From: Deltaproteobacteria bacterium
GTDB lineage: Bacteria > Desulfobacterota > Desulfobacteria > Desulfobacterales > C00003060
DNA: 46,832 bases
Reading direction: 5' to 3'
NCBI GenBank assembly: GCA_019307135.1
Contig: JAFDKF010000012.1
Location: forward strand, 1-46,832
A model generated the notes under the pieces. It saw nothing but the letters and a program-made list of their open reading frames with translations. It searched no databases and was not told where the DNA came from. Positions within the stretch are counted from its first letter, which is position 1. Each line of letters opens with the position of its first letter. Positions 1 to 8,900 of the stretch are shown piece by piece. Made by a program: the position numbers and the translations under genes.

Positions 1-554
1 ACGCAGCAGGAGCAGGTTTCGGACATGCAGCAGAATGCCAGGGTTGCCATGGACATCATATCAAGGCATATCCGGATGGCAGGGTTTGGCAAACCAGGCT
101 GGACAACGATCAACGGCACCGCAGGCATTAATTACGAAATATTGGTTACAGATGGAGGCACAAACCCGGATACCCTTGAGATCGTCGGGTGCATTGATGC
201 CCCGCCGGGCACACTTTCATCTGCGGCCTCTTCAGGCGATACGACCATTACCCTCCAATCAGGTGAGGGGAGTAAGTTTAATACGACTACCAGGAGCGAC
301 ATCTTTATAGGTGAACTTGAAAATGCCAAGGTGACTAATGTTTCAGGGGCTGTTTTGACCATTGATACGGACCCGGGCTTGAGTGGACAGGGGCTTGGAA
401 ATGCATATCCGGCAGGCACCAACGTCTACCCATGGTAACTGTTTCCATAACTGCAAGAACCCAGGGCCGGGCCTCTTATTACACCGGTGACGGCTATCGG
501 CGAATGACTCTCACTTCCGATATCATAGCTAGAAATCTGGTAAGTTCTCAATAA
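1..554 (+). pseudogene. Broken PilW-type minor pilin, 3' part only
   Basis: The gene enters from the left edge in frame 1 and reads TQQEQVSDMQQNARVAMDI, very like the intact PilW at 4113-4958 (TQQQVVDMQQNIRAAMYL). This frame stops at 436-438. A second frame (432-554) then continues with VTVSITART and GYRRMTLTSDIIARNL, which matches the C-terminal end of PilW proteins (compare IWLLART and RRLLTASIKCRNMGL in the intact copy). About 100 residues expected between the two parts are missing. A deletion plus frame change has therefore probably killed the gene. It lies just upstream of a PilX-like gene, the usual pilW-pilX order. The alternative is an assembly error. The N-terminal prepilin signal is outside the window. 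Confidence 0.75.
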
Positions 555-626
555 GTTCGGGACCGCTTCAATGTAAGCGCTATGGATTTCAATGCGATGC
601 CCCTGCCCAAACCCGCATATTCTTAA

Positions 627-701
627 CGTAGGGGCGGGTTTATCCCGCCTGTGTTCATTGCCGCACGAAGCTCTTACGGGCGGGATAAACCCGCCCCTAC
701 G
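627..701. repeat. Palindromic repeat with perfect 23-bp arms
   Basis: The arms 627-649 and 679-701 are perfect reverse complements (CGTAGGGGCGGG... / ...CCCGCCCCTACG) around a 29-bp loop. A related copy with one diverged arm lies at 21678-21732. It sits in the spacer between the broken pilW and the PilX-like gene. It would form a strong hairpin in RNA or DNA but has no T-run, so it is not a classic terminator. Confidence 0.85.
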
Positions 702-752
702 AGAAATGGTCTTACCCGAAGTTTTTAAGAAATTACGAAATATGGAGTAAGG

Positions 753-2372
753 ATGAAGACGATCTCTGCAATAAACAACGAAAGGGGAATGGTGCTGATT
801 GTAGCCCTTATGTTTTTGACGCTTCTATCTGTCCTTGGGGCCGCGGGAATCATGACATCCACTATGGATATGAAGATAGCATGTGCCAATCGTTCCGCTG
901 CAAAGGCCCTTCATATTGCCGAGGCCGGGTTGACAAGGGCCGAGGCCGAGTTGATCAATGACCTGGATACCGATCAGGATATCGCCAACGCCACTTTTAA
1001 TGCAACATCGGGCGCTATAGACTTGACAGGTCTACTTAGTTCCACTTCCTTTTATACTGTTTTCAACGCCATTTCATTCGGTGAAGGTTCCTATACCATA
1101 GAGTTTAAAAACTATGAACCTGACCCCATTACTCAACCTGGTGTTTACGACCCGACAACCGTCTGGGCCAGGTCTATTGGAACAGGCCCGAATTCATCTA
1201 CTGTAACACTTGAAAGATACCTTTCGGCAGAGAACCTCTCGCCGTGGAACAATGCAATATTTGCCGGAGGAGGAGGAGCCGGCCAACCGCTTAACGGAAA
1301 CATTGACATAGCGGGTTCTATTCACGTACTGGGTAACGGTCATATTCCCACGGACATTGTTGTCGATAGCCAAACCGGTCAGTTCTATAACAGAAACAAC
1401 CTCATGGACGCAACACTCGCCAACACAATTGCTGGAGGTACCACGACTGATCTGAATGCAAAATTCAGAATCAAGACCGGCAGGATGCAGTTTGGTGCAG
1501 CATCCGGGTTTATAGGAGAAGCCGCTTGTCCGTTCAAGGGGATCTACGTGCAGGACGGAACAGATGTTGCCCCTGCTGATGGTACAAATGACGATATTAT
1601 CAACGGGAGCGGGAAGCTTCATGCAGACGAGGGTGCCACTTCCGCAGAAGCCTATGACCTGGGTGATCTATCCATACCAATGCCGACCATCGATACCGTA
1701 TATTTGAATGCCAACTCGCTGGACTTGACGGGGACAACGGACGTTACAGGCGGCCCTCCTAATAACGACCCCAATTCGGCGACAGCAGATGGAAAACCAG
1801 AAAAAGGCCTCATAGCCGGTGCGTTGGAATTGACAGTAGAATACAAGCCTGGTGGTGCGACCTGGTACTATCCCGATATAGAGCAATATGATGGAGCTAG
1901 TTGGGCGGTCTCCACTAATGGCATCCGTTTCGACTCGAATACAAACGTGCTTGAGATAAAGGGGATCGTAAAGGTAACTACGTTAAATATAAGCGACGAC
2001 ATAAAAATCGACGGAAAAGGCACCATATACACAACAGGGACGACTAATATTGATGGTGATATCCTGCCCAATGGAAATGGAACCTACCCAACCACTAATT
2101 GTCTTGGTGTGGTTAGTACATTGGACATGACGTTGCCCTCCAGCTCTCAGAAACTCTTAACCGGTGCATACTTTACTGCAGGCCAAGCTGTCAGCAGCAA
2201 ACAGAACGAGCTGGCCGGGACAATTGTCTGTCAGGGCTTTAACATAACGAACCAGGTCCCCAAGATATGGCAGGTCCCGTCACTGGCAAACAATCTCCCC
2301 CCGGGAATGCCCGGTGCCGCTGCCATCTGGGTTTTCACTGACAGGACGTGGCGAGAGATAACTCAGGAATAG
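753..2372 (+). CDS. Long PilX-type minor pilin-like protein (539 aa)
   Basis: The N-terminus has the PilX_N pattern: a short basic leader, ERG at residues 10-12, then a hydrophobic stretch (MVLIVALMFLTLLSVLGAAG), and AAKALHIAEAGLTRAEAEL further on. Position +5 after the putative cleavage glycine is not Glu, as often in PilX/GspK-like pilins. PilX proteins are usually about 200 aa. This one adds some 400 residues with hydroxyl- and Asn-rich strands (for example IKGIVKVTTLNISDDIKI) that look like a repetitive beta fold. The start is supported by GGAGTAAGG at 744-752. It follows the broken pilW and has no pilY1 partner on its 3' side, so it is probably the surviving member of an older or second minor-pilin cluster. 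Its role at the pilus tip is inferred only. Confidence 0.7.
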   Translation: MKTISAINNERGMVLIVALMFLTLLSVLGAAGIMTSTMDMKIACANRSAAKALHIAEAGLTRAEAELINDLDTDQDIANATFNATSGAIDLTGLLSSTSFYTVFNAISFGEGSYTIEFKNYEPDPITQPGVYDPTTVWARSIGTGPNSSTVTLERYLSAENLSPWNNAIFAGGGGAGQPLNGNIDIAGSIHVLGNGHIPTDIVVDSQTGQFYNRNNLMDATLANTIAGGTTTDLNAKFRIKTGRMQFGAASGFIGEAACPFKGIYVQDGTDVAPADGTNDDIINGSGKLHADEGATSAEAYDLGDLSIPMPTIDTVYLNANSLDLTGTTDVTGGPPNNDPNSATADGKPEKGLIAGALELTVEYKPGGATWYYPDIEQYDGASWAVSTNGIRFDSNTNVLEIKGIVKVTTLNISDDIKIDGKGTIYTTGTTNIDGDILPNGNGTYPTTNCLGVVSTLDMTLPSSSQKLLTGAYFTAGQAVSSKQNELAGTIVCQGFNITNQVPKIWQVPSLANNLPPGMPGAAAIWVFTDRTWREITQE

Positions 2373-2510
2373 TGAATTTATCTGGCTCATCGTGGATTAG
2401 TATGAAAATCCTCGGCCTTGATTGTGCTTTTGTTTACTTCAATCTCTTAATCCCTACCATCTAACTTCGATTGATCGAATCTCTCTTTTGCCTCCCTATT
2501 TGAATTGCCG

Positions 2511-2737
2511 TAGCTAGTGGTTGACCGAAGACCCTGTTTTTTCGGTCAAAAACTCGAAATTCGAATATCGAAATTCGAAACAATCACCAAAATACAAATG
2601 CTCCAATGACAAAAACATTGCATTTCTAATGTGTTAGTTTGGGTCATTCTGTCATTCGGTATTCGAATTTGTTTCGGATTTCGGATTTCGATATTCGGAT
2701 TTTGCCTGAACATGACTTTTCGTTCAGGCACTAGCTA
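2511..2737 (+). repeat. Element A, copy 1 (227-bp MITE-like repeat)
   Basis: The ends are TAGCTAGTG and CACTAGCTA, continuing as imperfect terminal inverted repeats. Each end carries its own hairpin: TTGACCGAA/TTCGGTCAA (2521-2529 with 2541-2549) and GCCTGAAC/GTTCAGGC (2704-2711 with 2722-2729). The interior holds 7-bp words of the TTCGAAA and CGGATTT type in opposite orientations, so the whole element can fold on itself. A second copy of the same length lies inverted at 39293-39519. No transposase is encoded. A 61-codon frame conserved between the copies looks like a by-product of the repeat. Confidence 0.85.
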
Positions 2738-2875
2738 TGTTCTTCCGCCATCTTGGTGATGAAGTGTCCGGTGAACGCTTATCAAAAGGATTACTATCAC
2801 TGTCAAAAAGCATGATGGAAAAGCCACCGAGATCACATAGCAATTTCATAAATCCAAACCAGGGAAGCCCTACAA

Positions 2876-2906
2876 CTATAACCTAGGTTGAGCGGTTCAA
2901 CGTTCA
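2876..2906. repeat. Element D, copy 1 (31 bp)
   Basis: The 31 bp starting CTATAACCTAGGTTGAGCGG recur with one mismatch at 12929-12959, where they include the stop codon of the PilB gene. Confidence 0.7.
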
Positions 2907-2925
2907 CGGTTCCCGGTTGAAGAGC

Positions 2926-2999
2926 CCCTGGCCCAGACCCTGGCCCAGACCGGGATTATGAGCTTAGTAGATTAATTTAAGCACGTCGCGCCAGGGCGG
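2926..2999. repeat. Element E, copy 1
   Basis: It begins CCCTGGCCCAGACC (doubled here) and ends GTCGCGCCAGGGCGG. The same two ends, with unrelated interiors, bound 21654-21753 and 24594-24657. The outer CCTGGC/GCCAGG pair is an inverted repeat. Confidence 0.7.
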
Positions 3000-3044
3000 A
3001 GCTTTAGCTACGACGGCTGAAAAGGATGACGCGTCAATAAAGAA

Positions 3045-3127
3045 AGTTCACCGTTCAAAGTTCATAGGTTCAAAGGTTTTTAACCCTGAACCCTGAACCG
3101 TGAACCGTGAACCGTGAACCTGGAACC
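3045..3127. repeat. Heptamer tract of the element F type
   Basis: Two opposed arms: GTTCACCGTTCAAAGTTCA, then six in-phase 7-bp words (CCCTGAA twice, CCGTGAA three times, CCTGGAA). The same vocabulary forms element F at 22418, 24417 and 42625. Nothing coding is visible here. Confidence 0.75.
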
Positions 3128-3272
3128 GATCACTTTAGGTATAAAACTATTTAATACCCTTAAAACAATTAAGAGATGCTCGTTACTGATGAGGGCTCTG
3201 GTTGGTTTTTCAGATACCTGTAACACGTTAATATTATGGGGATAGACGAGTTTCAACTCAAATTGGATATTG

Positions 3273-3288
3273 TGGCATAAACTTTGCT
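3273..3288 (+). promoter_or_regulatory. Candidate sigma-54 (-24/-12) promoter for the fimT-pilY1 operon
   Basis: TGGCATA-AACT-TTGCT matches the RpoN consensus TGGCACG-N4-TTGCW. The invariant GG (3274-3275) and GC (3286-3287) have the canonical 10-bp gap. It lies about 240 bp upstream of fimT, on the same strand. Sigma-54 control of pilin genes through PilS/PilR is known in Pseudomonas and Geobacter. Use of this site is inferred. Confidence 0.5.
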
Positions 3289-3385
3289 TAATATTCTGAC
3301 GACGGCTGGTGCACGGTCACGAAATGCTTACGAATTGCCATCTAAACGGAGCAAGCTTCGGGGAATTTAACCCAATAACTCACGA

Positions 3386-3482
3386 AAATCTGTGTAATCT
3401 GCGTAATCTGTGGATTAAAGATTAATGATGAACAGGAATTTAAAATAAAAATAATCTTGTTCATCCTGTCTATCCTGTCTAA
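3386..3482. repeat. Period-9 tandem words upstream of fimT
   Basis: AATCTGTGT/AATCTGCGT words at the left and a doubled ATCCTGTCT at the right are each repeated with a period of 9 bp. Similar period-9 tracts occur at 16852-16876 and 17106-17132. The rest of 2738-3528 holds no plausible gene. Confidence 0.55.
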
Positions 3483-3528
3483 TTTTTTTTGTCCTGTACT
3501 TAGAAACCAATGTTAGGAATTTGAGACA

Positions 3529-4032
3529 ATGCGCAAAGATTCGGGATTTTCACTTATGGAGCTGATGACAGCGATAGCAATCCTGGCCATCCTGGCCGCT
3601 ATTGCCATACCTGGTTATATCGGCTGGCTGCCCAATTACAGATTGAGGAGTGCGGCGAGGGATTTGCAGTCTACGATGCAGCTTGCAAGGTTAAGGGCGG
3701 TTAGGGAGAATGCCGATGTTGTTGTATCGTTTGACACTGTAAATGACGACTATGAAGCATTTGTGGATAATGGGGAAGGGGCGGGCGGAATTGCAGGAAA
3801 TGGATCTCGGGATGGGACTGAAAGGATCGTTCAAAACGGGGAAATGCCGGCGGGTGTGGACTTGTTGAACACTACATTTGGGGCGGCACCAGCATTTAAT
3901 AGTAGAGGATTACCTAATGGATCAGGAGATGTCTACACGAAAAACAGCCAAAATAGATTTATGGGAATCAGGCTAAGTATTGCAGGTAATTCAAGAATTA
4001 TAGAGAGCGCAGATGGAGTAACCTGGAATTGA
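3529..4032 (+). CDS. FimT/GspH-type minor pilin
   Basis: A 167-aa type IV pseudopilin. The prepilin peptidase site is G6|FSLMEL with Glu at +5, followed by a hydrophobic helix (TAIAILAILAAIAIPGYIGW) that anchors it in the inner membrane before assembly. The motif RLRSAARDLQSTMQLARLRAVRENADVVVSF is characteristic of the FimT/GspH family. It opens the complete minor-pilin operon, 80 bp before pilW, downstream of the candidate sigma-54 site. Minor pilins of this class are thought to prime pilus assembly with PilY1 and may bind DNA; that is family knowledge, not visible here. The ribosome site is weak (AGGAATTTGAGACA). Confidence 0.85.
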   Translation: MRKDSGFSLMELMTAIAILAILAAIAIPGYIGWLPNYRLRSAARDLQSTMQLARLRAVRENADVVVSFDTVNDDYEAFVDNGEGAGGIAGNGSRDGTERIVQNGEMPAGVDLLNTTFGAAPAFNSRGLPNGSGDVYTKNSQNRFMGIRLSIAGNSRIIESADGVTWN

Positions 4033-4112
4033 TAAGTAACATCGATTCGGAGTGAGGGAGATATCATAATTCGCCGGCTTTTTTGAACGTTAGATAATCA
4101 AGAGGCAATAGT

Positions 4113-4958
4113 ATGATAGCAGTGCCGAATAACAACAAAGGATTTACCTTGATTGAGCTTCTGATTGCCATGGCTGTATCGAGCATTGTCATGGCACTGA
4201 TCATTTCTGCTTTTGGCTCACAGCAAAAAGCGCACGTGACCCAGCAACAGGTTGTTGATATGCAGCAAAATATACGGGCTGCCATGTACCTTATGGAAAG
4301 TGAAATAAGGATGGCGGGTTGTGATCCCACGGGTAATGCCGGGGCCGGGATACAAACCGCTGGTCCCAATTCTATTGGGTTTACAATGGATATTGATGGT
4401 AACGCAGATACAACTGGTGCCAATGAAAACATAACCTTTGGCTTTTCTGCTGCAAATGATGCCGATGGTGATGGCACAGCGGATGCCGGTGTCGGGGGTG
4501 CTGCTCCGCTGGGCAGGGATACTGCTGATGGAAGCGGGTTTATGCGCATGGCCGAGGACATACATGCAATCGGCTTCGCCTATGCCTATGACGATGACAA
4601 CGACGACCAACTGGACTTCGTTGATGCGAATGGCAATGGTCAACATGACGCCGGTGAACCTGTGATCTGGGCAATCGATTCTGATAATAATGGAACACTG
4701 GATAAGAGCCTTGATACAAATAGTGATGGGGTCATAGACACTAGCGACACTGCCGGCGGGGTAGCCTTGGCGGCCACGGTAAATATTAACAACATAAGGG
4801 CAGTAAGAATATGGCTTCTGGCCAGAACGGGAGCACCGATCAGGGGTTATTCCGACACAGGGACATATGTCGTGGGAGATAGAAGAATAACGCCGGGAGA
4901 CAGGTTCCAACGCCGTCTCCTTACAGCTTCGATCAAATGCAGGAATATGGGGCTGTAG
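4113..4958 (+). CDS. pilW: PilW-type minor pilin with Asp-rich calcium-like loops
   Basis: A 281-aa prepilin with cleavage site G10|FTLIE and helix LLIAMAVSSIVMALIISAFG, followed by the PilW hallmark TQQQVVDMQQNIRAAMYLMESEIRMAGCDP. Residues about 110-215 are unusually rich in DxDxDG-like loops (DADGDGTADAG, DSDNNGTLDKS, DTNSDGVIDTSD), as in calcium-binding thrombospondin-3/EF-hand-like loops. Calcium binding is inferred. The C-terminus (VRIWLLART, RRLLTASIKCRN) is typical of the family. Expected role: tip-complex minor pilin with PilV, PilX and PilY1. It is the intact counterpart of the broken copy at 1-554. Confidence 0.85.
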   Translation: MIAVPNNNKGFTLIELLIAMAVSSIVMALIISAFGSQQKAHVTQQQVVDMQQNIRAAMYLMESEIRMAGCDPTGNAGAGIQTAGPNSIGFTMDIDGNADTTGANENITFGFSAANDADGDGTADAGVGGAAPLGRDTADGSGFMRMAEDIHAIGFAYAYDDDNDDQLDFVDANGNGQHDAGEPVIWAIDSDNNGTLDKSLDTNSDGVIDTSDTAGGVALAATVNINNIRAVRIWLLARTGAPIRGYSDTGTYVVGDRRITPGDRFQRRLLTASIKCRNMGL

Positions 4959-4993
4959 TGTTTGGCATTGCATCGTCCTGCTTAGGAGAAGAT

Positions 4994-5389
4994 ATGCTGG
5001 TAGAGCCCGGTAAATCAAATAAAGAAAAAGGTTTCACCCTCCTGGAAGTGCTTATTGCCATCTCCATCTTTGCGATTGGTATTCTTGGCATTGCTTCCAT
5101 GCAGATTACTGCCATTGGTGGCAACACCTCTGCCAGAACCCACACAGAGGCTGCTACGTGGGCTGCGGATCGGCTGGAAAGACTGATGGCTCTGCCGTAT
5201 AATCACCCTGACTTAGATGCAGCAAATAATCCTCATCCAGCGACTGAAGGTGTTTATAACATATCCTGGACTGTCACAGATGATACTCCAATAACTAATA
5301 CCAAAACAATAACGATCATCGTGACCTGGAATGCTCGTGGAGCCAACAGGAGTGTTTCAATGCAGCACGTAATACCAGAGATCCTTTAA
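4994..5389 (+). CDS. pilV: PilV-type minor pilin
   Basis: 131 aa from this start, with prepilin site G13|FTLLEVLIAI and a helix continuing SIFAIGILGIASMQ, typical of PilV. An in-frame ATG at 4937 would overlap the end of pilW. The ATG at 4994 is preferred because AGGAGA (4984-4989) precedes it and the leader then has normal length. The pattern ARTHTEAATWAADRLERLMALPY is a family feature. It lies between pilW and pilX in the standard minor-pilin order and would sit in the pilus tip complex. Confidence 0.85.
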   Translation: MLVEPGKSNKEKGFTLLEVLIAISIFAIGILGIASMQITAIGGNTSARTHTEAATWAADRLERLMALPYNHPDLDAANNPHPATEGVYNISWTVTDDTPITNTKTITIIVTWNARGANRSVSMQHVIPEIL

Positions 5390-5402
5390 GCAGGGAGACA
5401 GT

Positions 5403-5987
5403 ATGAAATCATTTGCCAGGCAGTTGAGAAATGAAGAGGGATCCGTGATTGTTGTTGCTCTCATGATCCTGGTCCTTCTTACCATAATTGGCATATCGGC
5501 GACAGACACCACCACAGTTGAGCTGCAGATAGCGACAAACGATAAATTCCATAAGATCGCCTTTTATAATGCTGATGCCGGCGTTTACGCAATTGCTAAA
5601 GTTGCTTCCCAAGCAGTTAATGAGAAGTCCTCTCCAACTCTTACTCCGCCTTTGTACTATATTGAAGTTGACATTAATGGAGATTATCAAGAAAGCTCAA
5701 CGAGCAATACATTTTACAGAGAACTCGCTGGGCATGACCCCAATGATTCTGATCGAGATATAAGATTAACCCTTGCTACCTATAACATTGATGTGGATGT
5801 TACGCGATTCAAAGCGGTAACTTTAGTCGGCGGCGGAGCCGAATTCGCCTCTGGAGCCGAGGGAGCTGGCGTTAGCTCAAAAGGTATTTATTACGACCTT
5901 GATTCTTTTGGTTCTGGGCCCAGGAATTCACTATCTAACGTAGGGGCACGTTATCTAAAGGTAGTAGGTGCCGCAGGAGGTTTATAA
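5403..5987 (+). CDS. pilX: PilX-type minor pilin
   Basis: 194 aa, the usual PilX length. The N-terminus NEEGSVIVVALMILVLLTII fits PilX_N, followed by TTVELQIATNDKFHKIAFYNADAGV. As in other PilX proteins, +5 is not Glu. GGGAG at 5394-5398 supports the start. The gene begins 13 bp after pilV and ends 2 bp before pilY1, so it is clearly one operon. It is expected to bridge PilW/PilV and PilY1 in the tip complex. The longer protein at 753-2372 shares the same N-terminal family. Confidence 0.85.
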   Translation: MKSFARQLRNEEGSVIVVALMILVLLTIIGISATDTTTVELQIATNDKFHKIAFYNADAGVYAIAKVASQAVNEKSSPTLTPPLYYIEVDINGDYQESSTSNTFYRELAGHDPNDSDRDIRLTLATYNIDVDVTRFKAVTLVGGGAEFASGAEGAGVSSKGIYYDLDSFGSGPRNSLSNVGARYLKVVGAAGGL

Positions 5988-5989
5988 CC

Positions 5990-8900
5990 ATGAAAAAAAC
6001 AATAATAATTTTCATCGTAACTACAATAGCCTTTTTTGTTAGTGGTAATCAGCCAAATTATGCAGCAGAGCCCCAAATGGTATACTATGAGAGCTACCCT
6101 TTATTCATGGTTGATTCTGTCGAGCCTAATATCTTGATAATGCTCGATAATTCCGGGAGCATGAACTTTAACGCTTACGGAACCTATCCTGGTGATGGTG
6201 GGACTGTTACTGCTCCCTTTTCAGGGGAGCCTTATTCCGGTAGACTGGATATCAGGGTTTGTCAATCTTCCGATGATGCGGAAGAAAGGCATACTATTGT
6301 CGATAATAGTTGGAACAATAGTACTGATCTGGATCTTGGGGGATTTGGTGACGCCACTAACGACGCGTTACTGGCCATACGTTTTCAGAATTTGGGCATC
6401 CCCAAGGGAGCGACTATTAACAGTGCCTATATAAAATTTGAAGCCTATGCAGATAGTTCAACACTTCCTGCGAATACTTCTTTCACGATCGTCGGGGAGG
6501 CCAGTGACAATGCAGATCAATTTTCAAACGGGCAAGATGAAATATCCAACAGGCCAGATACCACCGCTCCCGTTGCCGTTGCATGGAATAACGTGGATGC
6601 ATGGACGGCGGATGACACATACGAGACCCCAGACCTGTCTGCGATTGTCCAGGAAATCGTTAACAGGCCTGGATGGTCAAGTGGAAACGCCATGGTCTTC
6701 AAGATCAGCGGTACGGGAAAAAGGGATGCAAAGGCCTATGATGATGAAGGTTATCACCATGGCCCCCTCCTTCATGTAGAGTATTCCCCGGCCGAGAGTG
6801 TCACATACTACGGCTATTTCAATCCTGACTATTTTTACTATTGGAATGTCAACAAGTTTGATCATAAATACAAAAAGGTGCAATATGTGGGCGATCCTTC
6901 TTCCGGACATTGGAGTGTCGAGGATCTAAGTGGAAACCCTCATAATTTGTTGGATTCGGAGATTGCTACAGGTGATCCTAATACAGGGCTATGGGATGGC
7001 AACTGGCTTAACTGGCTTTGTATGAGAAGAATAGATGTGCTGAGAAAAGTATTAATGGGAGGCCTTGCAACCTCCCGTACCGGTGGAGGTAATCAGGTTA
7101 ATTATGGTGAGACCCCTGCTCAATCTTCTCGTACCTTTATAAGAAGGTTTAACACCTCGACTGCTTCAGCGGTTTCACCATATGACGGAGACTACTACTA
7201 TGGCATGAAAGGCGGCTATATCTATGTGGATAATGATAGCAGCCCTTTCTCAAGTGAGATTGACAAATTTGATATCAAGGTGCAGAAAAACGTGAATTAC
7301 GAACCCGAGGATTTTTATCACTATGATAATGGCGATAACCTGGCAGGTGTTCTTCAGAAGGTAGGCGATGATGCAAGGTGGGGGAATGAGTTTTTCTATG
7401 AAGGGACTGGTAACAATAGAGAAGGAGGGTATATTGACCACCCCATTGGTAGTAATATGACATCACTTGTCACCGACCTTCAAAACACGGGTTGTGATAC
7501 CTGGACGCCCCTGGCAGAGTCCTATTATGTGGCTATGCAGTATTTTAAACAGGAAGACCCTGACACAGGCCTTGGTTATTCCAACAATGCTATTGGTGCC
7601 ACAAATAATGTAAACGACCCGTACCACAATGGTACTGAATTCGTCTATTGTGCCAAAAGCTTTGTTATTTTACTTACGGACGGGGCCTCTACAAAGGACG
7701 AGAAGATACCTGCTTATCTCAAAGATTATGACGGCGATGGTAATGATCCAGGTACTTATGATTCAGACGGTACCGATTATTTAGACGATATTGCCCTTTA
7801 TGCCCGCACCACCGACCTGCGGAGCTCCACTGTTGGAAAGAGCGAGCTTGATGGTGATCAGAACCTGATCTTATATACGATCTACGCCTTTGGAGATGAT
7901 GATAACGCGAGACAATTATTGAAAGATGCAGCAAGGAACGGTGGTTTTATTGACAGAGACGGAGATAACAGGCCAGACGGAGATTATGATGATCCACCTG
8001 AGGATCGATTAGAATGGGACGAGGATGGAGACGGAAATCCGGATACATATTTTGAAGCTACAGACGGTGCAAAATTGGAAGAAGAGCTTTTAAAGGCAAT
8101 AACAGATATCCTCAGAAGGGCAGCATCAGGTACGGCAGTTTCTGTTCTATCCACATCCAGCGAAGGTGAAGGTAACCTGGTTCAGGCCTATTTCAAGCCC
8201 GTAGTTTCAACAGGCACAGAAGAAGCAAAATGGGTGGGATACTTCCAGTCCCTCTGGCTGGATGAAAAGGGGAATTTGAGAGAGGACACAAATCCTCGAG
8301 ATCAGGCACTGGATATAAACCATGATCGGATAATAAGATATGTTAACGTATCCGGAGAAACCAAAATTGAACTGTATGATGTAAGTGCCGATCCTTACCC
8401 TGACCTTGAGACAACATCCCCTGTTGGCACGGTAGCCATGGAGCAAATCTCTCCACTCTGGGAGGCAGGCAAGCTTTTGGCACAGAGGGACTCTAATGAG
8501 AGGAAAATATTTACTTTTATAGACACTCAGGATGGTATCGTGGATGCATTAGCAGATGGTGATCCGTCAACAGATGATGATCCCTTTGATAGTAGCGGTG
8601 AATTGGTGAAGTTTGATACTGGCGCAGCTTCTGCCATAAAACCATACTTGGGTGTTGGAGATGACACCGAATGGGCATATCTGGGAGACACCCATGATAA
8701 CAGGGTGACAAACCTGATTCATTTCATACGCGGGAATGATTCCGGTTTTTCAGGGGATACTACTAATCTCAGTATAAGAACTCGAAACGTTGACAACAGT
8801 GTGTGGAAGCTTGGTGATATTGTCCATTCCACCCCCATGGCGGTTTGTGAACCGCTTGACAACTACGATATACTCTATGCCGACGAGTCATACCAGACTT

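Noticed and set aside
2546..2731. A 61-codon frame beginning MPERKVMFRQNPN, present in both copies of element A (also 39299-39484)
   Set aside because: No ribosome site; the start is inside the terminal hairpin; differences between the copies are spread without regard to codon position or amino-acid similarity. It is best explained as a by-product of the repeat.
4218..5018. A long (266-codon) minus-strand frame opposite pilW
   Set aside because: It mirrors the pilW reading frame and has no recognisable domain or ribosome site, while pilW is clearly real.
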